The notes under the pieces are model-generated. The model ran no database searches and was not told the DNA's origin. It saw only the letters and a program-made list of their open reading frames with translations. A stretch of DNA of 64,000 nucleotides from Streptomyces sp. NBC_00510. Its GTDB lineage: Bacteria; Actinomycetota; Actinomycetes; Streptomycetales; Streptomycetaceae. A program made the position numbers and the translations under genes. Location: NCBI GenBank assembly GCA_036013505.1, contig CP107851.1, positions 2,046,001-2,110,000 of the forward strand. Reading direction: 5' to 3'. Positions 10,667 to 17,964 of the stretch are shown here, in pieces. How positions within the stretch are numbered: position 1 is the first letter of the stretch; every line of letters starts with the position of its first letter.

Positions 10667-11730
10667 GCCTGGAGTTCGTCCACGAGGCGCTGCCGATGCG
10701 GGTCGTCTTCCGCGCCGGGGCCGCCACCACGGCCGTGGCGGAGGAGACCGGCCGGCTCGGCCTGCGCCGCGTGCTGGTGCTGTCGGGCCGGCACGGTGAG
10801 GACACCGCGCGCTCCGTCGCCGCGTCGCTCGGGGCGGTCTGCGTGGGCGTCCACCCGGGCGCGGTGATGCACGTGCCGGTGAAGGTGGCCGACGAGGCCG
10901 TCGCGGTGGCGCGGGGCCTGGACGCCGACGGGCTGGTCGCGGTCGGCGGCGGTTCCGCGGTCGGCCTGGGCAAGGCGGTCGCGCTGCGCACCGGGCTGCC
11001 GCTGCTGGCCGTGCCGACGACGTACTCGGGCTCCGAGATGACCCCGGTCTGGGGCCTGACGGAGGACGGCGTCAAGCGCACCGGCCGCGACCGCCGCGTC
11101 CTGCCGCGCAGCGTCGTCTACGACCCGGAGCTCACCCTGTCGATGCCGCCGGCGCTGTCCGGCACCAGCGGCGTCAACGCCCTCGCCCACGCCGTCGAGG
11201 CGCTGTACGCCCCCGACGCCACCCCGATCGTGTCGCTGATGGCCGAGGAAGGGGTGCGCGCCCTGGCGGACGCGCTGCCCCGTGTGGTCGCCGACCCGGG
11301 CGGCCTCGACGCGCGCGGTCACGCCCTGTACGGGGCCTGGCTGTGCGGGGCGTGCCTCGGGGCCACCACGATGGGCCTGCACCACAAGCTGGCCCATGTG
11401 CTCGGCGGCGCCTTCGACCTGCCGCACTCCGCGACGCACACAGTGCTGCTGCCGTACGTCCTCGCCTTCAACGCCCAGGCCGCCCCGGCCGCGACGGCCG
11501 CGCTCAGCCGGGCGCTGGGGACCGAGGACCCGGCACGCGCACTGTGGGAGCTGGGCGGGCGGCTCGGCGCACCGCGCTCGCTGGCCGAGGTCGGTCTGCC
11601 GGCCGACGGCATCGGCCGCGTCGTGGAACTGGTGGGCGCGGCCTCGTACGCCAACCCGCGCCCGGCGGACGCGGACGAGCTGCGCGCGCTGCTGACGGCG
11701 GCGTACCAGGGGGCGGCGCCGACGGGCTGA
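10663..11730 (+). CDS. maleylacetate reductase
   Basis: A 355-residue iron-containing-alcohol-dehydrogenase fold that reduces maleylacetate to 3-oxoadipate with NAD(P)H, the last step before the beta-ketoadipate pathway. Marks are the dinucleotide loop VGGGSAVGLGKAVAL, VPTTYSGSEMTPVWG, the segment SGVNALAHAVEALYA, and TTMGLHHKLAHVLGGAFDLPHSATH, where metal-dependent relatives carry histidine ligands. It is translationally coupled to the dioxygenase by ATGA and ends the three-gene operon. No 3-oxoadipate CoA-transferase or thiolase is nearby, so the product must join genes located elsewhere. Confidence 0.93.
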   Translation: MSLEFVHEALPMRVVFRAGAATTAVAEETGRLGLRRVLVLSGRHGEDTARSVAASLGAVCVGVHPGAVMHVPVKVADEAVAVARGLDADGLVAVGGGSAVGLGKAVALRTGLPLLAVPTTYSGSEMTPVWGLTEDGVKRTGRDRRVLPRSVVYDPELTLSMPPALSGTSGVNALAHAVEALYAPDATPIVSLMAEEGVRALADALPRVVADPGGLDARGHALYGAWLCGACLGATTMGLHHKLAHVLGGAFDLPHSATHTVLLPYVLAFNAQAAPAATAALSRALGTEDPARALWELGGRLGAPRSLAEVGLPADGIGRVVELVGAASYANPRPADADELRALLTAAYQGAAPTG

Positions 11731-11760
11731 CCGCCCGGCTCCGGGAGCGCGGGTGCGGTC

Positions 11761-11801
11761 GCGGGGCGGCCGGGCGCGGGGCGGCCGGGCGCGGGGCGGC
11801 G
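11761..11801. repeat. 15-bp GC-rich tandem repeat, about 2.7 copies
   Basis: The unit GCGGGGCGGCCGGGC is repeated head to tail twice and then partially, 30 bases after the maleylacetate reductase stop. It lies in a gene-poor stretch (11731-12027). It may be slippage-prone spacer DNA or help end transcription; there is no clear T-tract. The remainder of the stretch has no gene I can support. Confidence 0.7.
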
Positions 11802-11989
11802 GTCTTCCACGACCGGCCCGAGCCTGCGCCCCGTCGGGGCCCGCACCGGCACCCCAACGGTGTCCGACGGGAACGTCCGCGAACGGGCCCTGCGGATTCC
11901 GGCGGGGGCATTCCCCCTGCACACGCGAACACCTTTGCGCTTTTCGGTCGTGCGCCCGAGCGCATTCCCCGGCAGCAGTCCCGGAATTC

Positions 11990-12013
11990 CCGGCGGAACC
12001 CGCGTTCCGCCGG
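11990..12013 (-). terminator. perfect 10-bp hairpin just after the 63-aa ORF
   Basis: A perfect inverted repeat: CCGGCGGAAC, loop CCGC, then GTTCCGCCGG. It starts 14 bases past the stop of the leftward ORF at 12028-12219, the place expected for an intrinsic terminator. There is no U-tract, which is common in Streptomyces. Its position supports that small ORF being transcribed. Confidence 0.5.
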
Positions 12014-12027
12014 TGCGCGGGAATCCC

Positions 12028-12219
12028 TCAGCCCCGGCGCCGCGTCTCCCGGTCCGGCGCCGCGGGCGGCCCGCCGCCGTAGTCCAGCCGCTCCGCCGTC
12101 CTCACCAGCCGTTCGAGTGCGGCACCGTCCCGCGGCCCGCCGAGCAGGGCACGGCGGGCCCGCGCCACAACGCCGTACAGGCGTACGGAAAACAGGCGTT
12201 TCGCGCTCCAAAACGCCAT
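12028..12219 (-). CDS. small basic hypothetical protein (63 aa)
   Basis: A 63-residue frame starting MAFWSAKRLFSVRLYGVV, with an AAGGGG site upstream, a basic first half that could lie on a membrane or nucleic acid, and a proline/arginine tail. A hairpin follows its stop and it is divergent from the primase-like gene at 12269. I do not recognise a family. The longer frame back to 12552 is antisense to the neighbouring gene and was rejected. Reality of the gene is moderately likely. Confidence 0.45.
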   Translation of the reverse strand: MAFWSAKRLFSVRLYGVVARARRALLGGPRDGAALERLVRTAERLDYGGGPPAAPDRETRRRG

Positions 12220-12268
12220 CCCCCGCCACCCCTTCCGCCGGTTAGAAATATCTACCAAGGTTGAGCGT

Positions 12269-12724
12269 ATGAGAAATGCGGCACCGAAACAGGCAATGGA
12301 GTGGCTGGCCGCCGCCGCGGCGGATCCGCGGGCGTGCAAACGGGAATGGGAACACGGCGAGAGCGGGACCGTCCTGCTGCCCGCCGGGCGCTTCTGGGAC
12401 GTGCTCAGCGTGCCCGAGGACCTCGGCCTGCTGGCCCTCGACGCCCTGCTGCGCCTCCCCCGCACGGAGCCCGGGCCCACCCTCGCCGACACGGCCTCCC
12501 GCCGGGTCGGCTTCTTCCTCCCGCCGGACCCCGTCAGCAGATGGGTGGGCACCGGAATCCGCTACGCCGGCAGGGGCGCCTGGATCGCCGTCCCGCCCCC
12601 GTACCGGGCCGCGGGGGCCCTGCGGTGGCTGGTGCCCCCCGACGGAACGGGCACCCTGCACACCCCTACCGTGGTGGAACTGGCCCTGTTCCAGGCAGCA
12701 GTTGCGGCAGACTGCCGCCGCTGA
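12269..12724 (+). CDS. primase/polymerase N-terminal-like hypothetical protein
   Basis: A 151-residue protein resembling, from memory, Streptomyces short proteins annotated as bifunctional DNA primase/polymerase N-terminal-like. The recurring pattern is MEWLAAAAADPRAC near residue 10, LLPAGRFWDVLSVPEDLGLLALDALL, RRVGFFLPPDP and GAWIAVPPPYRAAGALRWLVPPDG. No intact catalytic DxD triad of archaeo-eukaryotic primases is visible, so it is probably a non-catalytic relative with unknown role. The ATG follows AAGG. Its first codons (AGA, AAT, GCA, CCG, AAA) are atypical for this chromosome. It overlaps the 3' end of the convergent ORF at 12666-12917 by 59 bases. Confidence 0.75.
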   Translation: MRNAAPKQAMEWLAAAAADPRACKREWEHGESGTVLLPAGRFWDVLSVPEDLGLLALDALLRLPRTEPGPTLADTASRRVGFFLPPDPVSRWVGTGIRYAGRGAWIAVPPPYRAAGALRWLVPPDGTGTLHTPTVVELALFQAAVAADCRR

Positions 12725-12917
12725 AGGAGGCCACGCGCGGTACGTCCGGCCCCGCGGAGCCGGGGACGGCGCGCCCGTGGGCCCGCCAGTCGGCGAGGAG
12801 TTCCGTGTAGATCGGCGGATCCATCCAATAGGCGCCGGTGAGTTCGGCGAAGGTCCGGTGGTGGTCCGGGTGGCCCTGGAGGAGGCATCCACGGGTCGAG
12901 GATGAGCTGCTGTCCAT
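12666..12917 (-). CDS. hypothetical protein (83 aa)
   Basis: An 83-residue frame with ATG at 12917 behind AAGGGG. The core reads HPDHHRTFAELTGAYWMDPP and continues IYTELLADWRAHGRAVPG, which looks like genuine folded protein rather than antisense noise. The first residues are a serine run. I cannot name a family. The 3' end overlaps the convergent primase-like gene by 59 bases, which is unusual but seen elsewhere in this window. Upstream, 12918-13044 holds no further gene. Confidence 0.5.
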   Translation of the reverse strand: MDSSSSSTRGCLLQGHPDHHRTFAELTGAYWMDPPIYTELLADWRAHGRAVPGSAGPDVPRVASFSGGSLPQLLPGTGPVPPR

Positions 12918-13044
12918 GTCCCCTTGCAACGCGGCTCGTGCGCCGGTGGTACGTCCGGAGCGGGCAGCGCCACTGGAACGAGTGAGCGCGCCCCCCTCGT
13001 TAGGGGCCTTCCTCTCACCCTCTGACCCTCTCATCGTCTCATCG

Positions 13045-13956
13045 TCACGCGACGGGAGGTCCCGGCAGCCCGAGCGCGTGGGCGAGCAGCGGCCACGCCG
13101 TCGCGAACTCCTGTCGCCAGTAAGCCCATTCGTGTCGGCCGCCCTCGTAGTAGTGCGTCGTCACCGGGATGTCACGGAGTTCCAGCGCGGTGGCGAAGAC
13201 ATGCGTGGCGGGCCACAGGGTGCTCTCCAGCACCTCCGGGAGCAGCTCGGTGCCGCCGCCTACGGCCGGGGCGGCGGCGCCGCTTCCGCAGGACACGTAC
13301 AGCGCGGTGCCGCGCAGCCCTCCCGCGCGCGCCGTGGGGTTGAAGGACCGCCAGGTGTCCCACCGGTCCACGGGGTCGCCCCACAGGGACCCGGGGCAGA
13401 GGCTCTCGCGGAGCAGGAGGGCGTCGAGGGCGGTGGGCACCCCGGCGAAGGTGGTGTCCAGGACGCCGCTGAAGGAGGCGGCGGCGCGGAACGCCCCCGG
13501 GTGGCGGGCGGCGTGGGCCATGGCGCCGTGGCCGCCGGTCGAGACGCCCGCCACGGCCCGTACGCCGGAGGCCCGGTAGTCGCGGCGCAGCAGCCCGTCG
13601 ATTTCGCCCAGCTGGAAGGTCTCGTAGTCGGAGCCATCGAGCCAGTGGCTGGACAGGCCCGCGGGGCCGCAGTCCGGCATGGCGAGGATGAGGCCGCCGC
13701 CCTCGGTGAGCCGCTCGACGCCCGCCTGCCGGCTCCAGGCGGTGTGGTCCTCGTGCGGCCCGTGCAGCAGGTACAGCACCGGCCAGGTGCGCCCGGGCGC
13801 ACGCGCGAAGTCCGTGGGCAGGACGATCCGCACCGCCGCCGGGCGGCCGAGCGCCGCCGAGGCGACCGTCAGGTCCCAGGTGCGTGCGTCGACGCGGGTC
13901 GCGGCGGCCACCTCGGCGGCGGTCCCTCCGGGCGCGCGTGCGGTGCTGGGGGTCAT
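13045..13956 (-). CDS. alpha/beta-hydrolase esterase (FrmB/antigen-85-like)
   Basis: A 303-residue alpha/beta hydrolase of the esterase-D-like group. The oxyanion strand VLYLLHGPHEDHTAW is near residue 60, the nucleophile elbow GVSTGG puts the serine at about 139, and the late GGRHEW supplies the catalytic histidine. Relatives include S-formylglutathione hydrolases, mycolyltransferases and secreted feruloyl-type esterases. I see no signal peptide, so a cytoplasmic esterase is more likely. ATG 13956 is preceded by GTGAGGAG at good spacing. The substrate is unknown. Confidence 0.87.
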   Translation of the reverse strand: MTPSTARAPGGTAAEVAAATRVDARTWDLTVASAALGRPAAVRIVLPTDFARAPGRTWPVLYLLHGPHEDHTAWSRQAGVERLTEGGGLILAMPDCGPAGLSSHWLDGSDYETFQLGEIDGLLRRDYRASGVRAVAGVSTGGHGAMAHAARHPGAFRAAASFSGVLDTTFAGVPTALDALLLRESLCPGSLWGDPVDRWDTWRSFNPTARAGGLRGTALYVSCGSGAAAPAVGGGTELLPEVLESTLWPATHVFATALELRDIPVTTHYYEGGRHEWAYWRQEFATAWPLLAHALGLPGPPVA

Positions 13957-14184
13957 GGGGTGGCTCCTCACAGGAGTGCGCGGCGGGGGCGCGCACGGAC
14001 CGGGCACACTCCCTTTACCCGGGGTAACGGACGGCGGCCGGAAGTGGTTCAACGGCCGCCTCGGTTCCCCGCGACGCGCCGCAGGCCCGCGATGCGCCGG
14101 GGGCGAAGTCCGGTGACCGACCGGTAGGTTCGGTGCCCGGAGACCTCACCCCGGGGGCCGGAACCGACGAGGGAGCACACACGC

Positions 14185-15216
14185 ATGACCTGGTTGCTGT
14201 ACGGAGCCACGGGCTACACCGGCCGCCTCGTCGCACGGGAGGCCGTGGCCCGCGGGGAACGCCCGGTGCTCGCGGGCCGGTCGGCCCCCGCGCTGGCCCC
14301 GCTCGCGGCCGAACTGGGCCTGGACCACCGGGTGGTCGGCCTCGGCGACGCGGCGGCGTTGCGCGCGGCGCTCGCGGACGTGGACGCCGTGGCCCACTGC
14401 GCCGGGCCCTTCTCCGCGACGGCGCTGCCGATGGCCGAGGCGTGCCTGGACACCGGCACGCACTACCTCGACATCACCGGCGAGATCGACGTCCTCGAGG
14501 CGCTGCACGCGATGAGCGCCCGGGCCCGCGCGGCGGGCGTGGTCCTGCTGCCCGGGGCGGGGTTCGACGTCGTCCCCACCGACTGCCTCGCCGCGACCGT
14601 CGCCGCCGCGCTGCCCACCGCCACCCACCTGGACATCGCCTTCGTGGCCGGCGGGGGCGCGAGCCCCGGCACGGCGCGCTCCGCGCTCGAGGCGCTCGAC
14701 AAGGGCGCCGGCGGCCGCGCCCGCGTCGACGGGGTGATCCGCGACGTCCCGCTCGGGCACCCCCGGGTGACCGCGTCCTTCCGCACCGGCCGGCGCCAGG
14801 TCGCCGGCATCGCCTGGGGCGACGTCAGCACGGCCTACCATTCGACCGGCATCCCCAACATCTCGACGTACACCTGGCTGCCGGGCGCCCCGCTGGTGGC
14901 ACGCGTGCTCGGGGTCGGACCGGTACGGCGGCTGGCCCGCGCGGGGGTCGACCGTTTCCTGACGGGCCCCGGCGAGCGCGCGCGGGCGCGCACCCGTTCC
15001 CAGGTGTGGGCCCGCGCCCGCGACGCGCACGGCGGTGAGGCCCAGGCGGCACTGTCGGCCCCCAACGGCTACGCCCTGATCGTCGATTCGGTGCTGCGCA
15101 TCGTGACCCGGCTGCCGCGGCTCCCGCACGGCACCCAGACCCCCTCCTCGGCCCTCGGCGCCGACTTCGTCCTGGAACTGGACGGAGTACACCGGGGCGG
15201 ACCCCACGTCAGCTGA
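14185..15216 (+). CDS. saccharopine dehydrogenase-like NAD(P)-binding protein
   Basis: A 343-residue protein with an N-terminal Rossmann fold (LLYGATGYTGRLVAREA), a central catalytic-like region (HYLDITGEIDVLEALH) and GAGFDVVPTDCLAA. This matches saccharopine-dehydrogenase-family proteins and the mycobacterial trans-acting enoyl reductase group, which reduce double bonds in lipid or polyketide products. True saccharopine dehydrogenase activity is unlikely. It stands alone with no polyketide synthase or lysine gene nearby, so its substrate is open. It follows a GACGAGGGAG leader. Confidence 0.85.
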   Translation: MTWLLYGATGYTGRLVAREAVARGERPVLAGRSAPALAPLAAELGLDHRVVGLGDAAALRAALADVDAVAHCAGPFSATALPMAEACLDTGTHYLDITGEIDVLEALHAMSARARAAGVVLLPGAGFDVVPTDCLAATVAAALPTATHLDIAFVAGGGASPGTARSALEALDKGAGGRARVDGVIRDVPLGHPRVTASFRTGRRQVAGIAWGDVSTAYHSTGIPNISTYTWLPGAPLVARVLGVGPVRRLARAGVDRFLTGPGERARARTRSQVWARARDAHGGEAQAALSAPNGYALIVDSVLRIVTRLPRLPHGTQTPSSALGADFVLELDGVHRGGPHVS

Positions 15217-15244
15217 TCCACCTACGACAGGCGCACCGCCCAGG

Positions 15245-15286
15245 CCCGCGCCGGCCGAAGCTCCCGCTACGACGGACCCGCCGCCG
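15245..15286. repeat. direct repeat copy A (duplicate of a gene 3' end)
   Basis: About 42 bases here match 15514-15555 with four mismatches in the first 37. The other copy spans the stop codon and last codons of the glycosyltransferase gene ending at 15536. This copy lies in non-coding DNA after the saccharopine-dehydrogenase-like gene. It suggests a past duplication or gene loss between the copies. The whole 15217-15535 stretch holds no gene I can support. Confidence 0.65.
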
Positions 15287-15513
15287 CGGGACGCGGTCGC
15301 CGAGGCCGACCCGCGCCGCGGTCGGCCGGTCCCTGAAGGCCACGGCGGAAGGGCGCCACCACGCGCCCACTCCCGCGACCGGGCGCACGCACCCGCGCCA
15401 GGCACAGCGGCAAGGTCCGGGCGACGCTCGGCCTCCGACGGCCCTGCGGTGACTCGGAACCGCAGCCCGCGACCCTGCCGCCGGAGCCGCCCCACCGGTC
15501 CGCGACCGGGCCA

Positions 15514-15555
15514 CCCGCGCCGGCCGAGTCTCCCGCTACGACGGATTCGCCGCCG
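15514..15555. repeat. direct repeat copy B, spanning the glycosyltransferase stop codon
   Basis: The partner of 15245-15286. The shared cores are CCCGCGCCGGCCGA and CTCCCGCTACGACGGA, separated by two differing bases. It includes the TAG stop at 15536-15538 of the leftward glycosyltransferase gene. Confidence 0.65.
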
Positions 15556-16687
15556 AGGCGCGCGCCGTGGCGGCGGTGGCCGCCGCCACCGCCCAGCCCT
15601 CCAGGCTCGTGACGAAGTGCCCGGCGCAGTCGGGCCAGTGCAGCCCGCCGCGGGCGGCAGCGTGGCCGCGGGCGCCCATCGCGCGGCGCAGTTCCGGGTC
15701 GTCGCGCAGCCGTCGGACCGCGTCCGCGGCAGCCGCGGGATCCCCGAAGGGGACGAGGAGGCCGCAGTCGTGCCCGCGGACCAGCTCGGCGGCGAGGGGG
15801 TTGGGGGTGCTCACGACGGGGATGCCGTAGGCCATGTACTCGACGACCTTGGTGGGCCGCGAGTGGCGGTAGTTCGCCTCGTCGCGCAGCAGCGACACCC
15901 CGGCGAGGGCGCCGCGCAGCCGGCCCAGGGCCGCGTCGTTGGGCAGGAAACCGTGCCAGCGCAGCGCGCCGTCGCGGTCGGCCGCCGCCAGCAGTGCGCG
16001 GACGTCGCCGTCGGCGGCGCCGATGAGCTCCACATGGACGTCCGGGGCCAGCAGCCGTGCCATGGCGACCAGTTCCTCGGCGCCGCGGGCCCGGGACAGC
16101 TGCCCGAGGTAGACCACGCGGTCGTCGCCCGGCGCCGGCGGGGGGTCCGTGGGAACGGTGACCAGGTTCGGCACCACGGGGTGCGCGCGGCGGAAGCGCC
16201 GCTGGTAGGCGTCCTCGGCGAGCAGCAGGTGCAGATGCCGCTCGGCGGCGAGTTCGGCCGCGCGGACCACGAGACGCAGCGGCGGGCGCAGTGGCCGCGG
16301 CACCCAGCCCTTCATGGTGAGGGCGGCCGCGGTGTCCTCGTGCACGTCCCACACCACGGCCGGCCGCCGGGTGCCGGTGCGGTGCCAGTGCCGCAGCGCG
16401 CGCGGCAGGGCGAGCAGCAGTTCGGGGTCGTGGAGCAGGACGGCGTCGACGGTGGACCCGCGCCGCACCAGCAGGCGCCGGGCCGCACGGACGGCCGCAC
16501 GCCGGTCCCGTCCGGTGGCCCGGGGCAGGTCGACGCCCTCGACCCCGGGGCGGGGCGGGGTCGCCCGCGCGGTGAAGGGCGCGGCGTAGGTGACGGTGTG
16601 GCCGTGGGCCATGAGGGCGGCTATCTGACGGTGCAGGATGCGCGCGTCCTCGGGGTGGTGCACGACGGTGACGACCAGTACGTGCAT
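15536..16687 (-). CDS. GT4-type glycosyltransferase
   Basis: A 383-residue GT-B-fold glycosyltransferase. The N terminus reads MHVLVVTVVHHPEDARI, the acceptor domain has VVWDVHEDTA, and the C-terminal nucleotide-sugar domain has VVYLGQLSRARGAEELV, a fucose-like NYRHSRPTKVVEYMAYGIPV (EX7E-type position) and GLLVPFGDP. The ATG lies inside the stop of the dehydrogenase gene (TGATG), so the two are coupled. Placed with UDP-ManNAc-type sugar genes, it probably adds a sugar to a surface polymer. Donor and acceptor are unknown. Confidence 0.88.
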   Translation of the reverse strand: MHVLVVTVVHHPEDARILHRQIAALMAHGHTVTYAAPFTARATPPRPGVEGVDLPRATGRDRRAAVRAARRLLVRRGSTVDAVLLHDPELLLALPRALRHWHRTGTRRPAVVWDVHEDTAAALTMKGWVPRPLRPPLRLVVRAAELAAERHLHLLLAEDAYQRRFRRAHPVVPNLVTVPTDPPPAPGDDRVVYLGQLSRARGAEELVAMARLLAPDVHVELIGAADGDVRALLAAADRDGALRWHGFLPNDAALGRLRGALAGVSLLRDEANYRHSRPTKVVEYMAYGIPVVSTPNPLAAELVRGHDCGLLVPFGDPAAAADAVRRLRDDPELRRAMGARGHAAARGGLHWPDCAGHFVTSLEGWAVAAATAATARASAANPS

Positions 16688-17946
16688 CACAGCACCTCGA
16701 CGTCCGGCCGGAAGATGCGTCCGCGCGTGTCGAACAGCAGGCGGGCCCGGTCCGCCACCACCTGGAGGTCGTAGGCGCTGTGGTCCTGCAGGAGGACCGT
16801 CAGGTCGTGCTCTGGCAGGGCGGCGGCCAGGTCGCCGGCCCGGGGGACGGGCTCGCCGTCGACCTCCCAGGCCTCCACGAACGGGTCGTGGAAGGAGATC
16901 CCCGTGCCGAGCCGGCGCAGCAGCCGCGCCACGGGGACGGCGGGGCTCTCGCGCCGGTCGGCGATGTCGGGCTTGTAGGTGACGCCGAGCAGCAGCACCC
17001 GTGAGCCGTGCAGCGCCTTCCCGGCCGTGTTGAGCAGGTCCTGCGCCCGGCGCACCACGTACTCAGGCATCCGGTGGTTGATCTCCCGGGCGAGTTCGAC
17101 GAAGCGGAACTCGTAGCCGAGCGTGCGGACCTTGTACGACAGGTAGTTGGGGTCGATCGGGATGCAGTGGCCGCCCACGCCCGCGCCGGGCCGGAAGGCC
17201 TGGAAGCCGAAGGGCTTGGTGGCGGCGCAGTCGATGACGTTCCAGATGTCCACGCCCAGTTCGCGGCAGAGGATGGCCAGTTCGTTGACGAGCGCGATGT
17301 TGACGTGGCGGTAGGTGTTCTCCAGCAGCTTGGCCATCTCGGCCTCGCGGGTGCCCTTGGCCCGCACGACGGTGTCGACGAGCTTGCCGTAGAACGCGAC
17401 GGCGCGCGCCGCGCACCCGGGGGTGTGCCCGCCGACGATCTTCGGGGTGTCACGGAAGCCGTGGGTCCGGTTGCCCGGGTCGATCCGCTCTGGCGAGAAG
17501 GCGAGGGCGAAGTCCACCCCGGCGCGCAGCCCCGAGCCCGCCTCGAGCAGGGGCCGGACGACCTCGTCGGTGGTACCGGGGTAGGTCGTCGACTCCAGCA
17601 CGACCAGGACGCCGGGGCGCAGCCGCGCGGCGACCGCCTCGGCGGCTCCGGTGACCGCGGTCAGGTCGGGCCCGCCGTCCTCGGACAGCGGGGTGGGGAC
17701 GCAGATGACGATGGCCTGGGCCTCCCCCAGGCACTCCTGGCCGGTGGTCGCGGTGAACCCGGAGGCCAGCATGCGGCGCAGGTCGTCGTCGCGGACGTCG
17801 TCCACGTGCGAGCGGCCGGAGTTGAGGGCGTCCACCACCGCGGGGTCCAGATCGTGTCCCACGACGCTCAGTCCCACCGCCGCCGCCTCCCTGGCGAGGG
17901 GCAGCCCGACGTATCCGAGGCCTACGACTGCGAGCTCCACCGTCAT
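16687..17946 (-). CDS. wecC: UDP-N-acetylmannosamine/glucosamine-type 6-dehydrogenase
   Basis: A 419-residue nucleotide-sugar dehydrogenase that oxidises C6 of a UDP-sugar to the uronic acid with two NAD+. It has the N-terminal NAD fold VVGLGYVGLPLARE, the ESTTYPGTT and FSPERIDPGN segments, and the catalytic cysteine in GAGVGGHCIPIDPNYLSYK. The C-terminal domain has GVTYKPDIADRRESPA. The active-site pattern fits the UDP-ManNAc/UDP-GlcNAc dehydrogenase branch (WecC/WbpA), and the UDP-GlcNAc 2-epimerase gene 1.5 kb away supports UDP-ManNAcA production. UDP-GlcNAc oxidation remains an alternative. Confidence 0.9.
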   Translation of the reverse strand: MTVELAVVGLGYVGLPLAREAAAVGLSVVGHDLDPAVVDALNSGRSHVDDVRDDDLRRMLASGFTATTGQECLGEAQAIVICVPTPLSEDGGPDLTAVTGAAEAVAARLRPGVLVVLESTTYPGTTDEVVRPLLEAGSGLRAGVDFALAFSPERIDPGNRTHGFRDTPKIVGGHTPGCAARAVAFYGKLVDTVVRAKGTREAEMAKLLENTYRHVNIALVNELAILCRELGVDIWNVIDCAATKPFGFQAFRPGAGVGGHCIPIDPNYLSYKVRTLGYEFRFVELAREINHRMPEYVVRRAQDLLNTAGKALHGSRVLLLGVTYKPDIADRRESPAVPVARLLRRLGTGISFHDPFVEAWEVDGEPVPRAGDLAAALPEHDLTVLLQDHSAYDLQVVADRARLLFDTRGRIFRPDVEVL

Positions 17947-17964
17947 GCCGCACCATCCAGAGCG

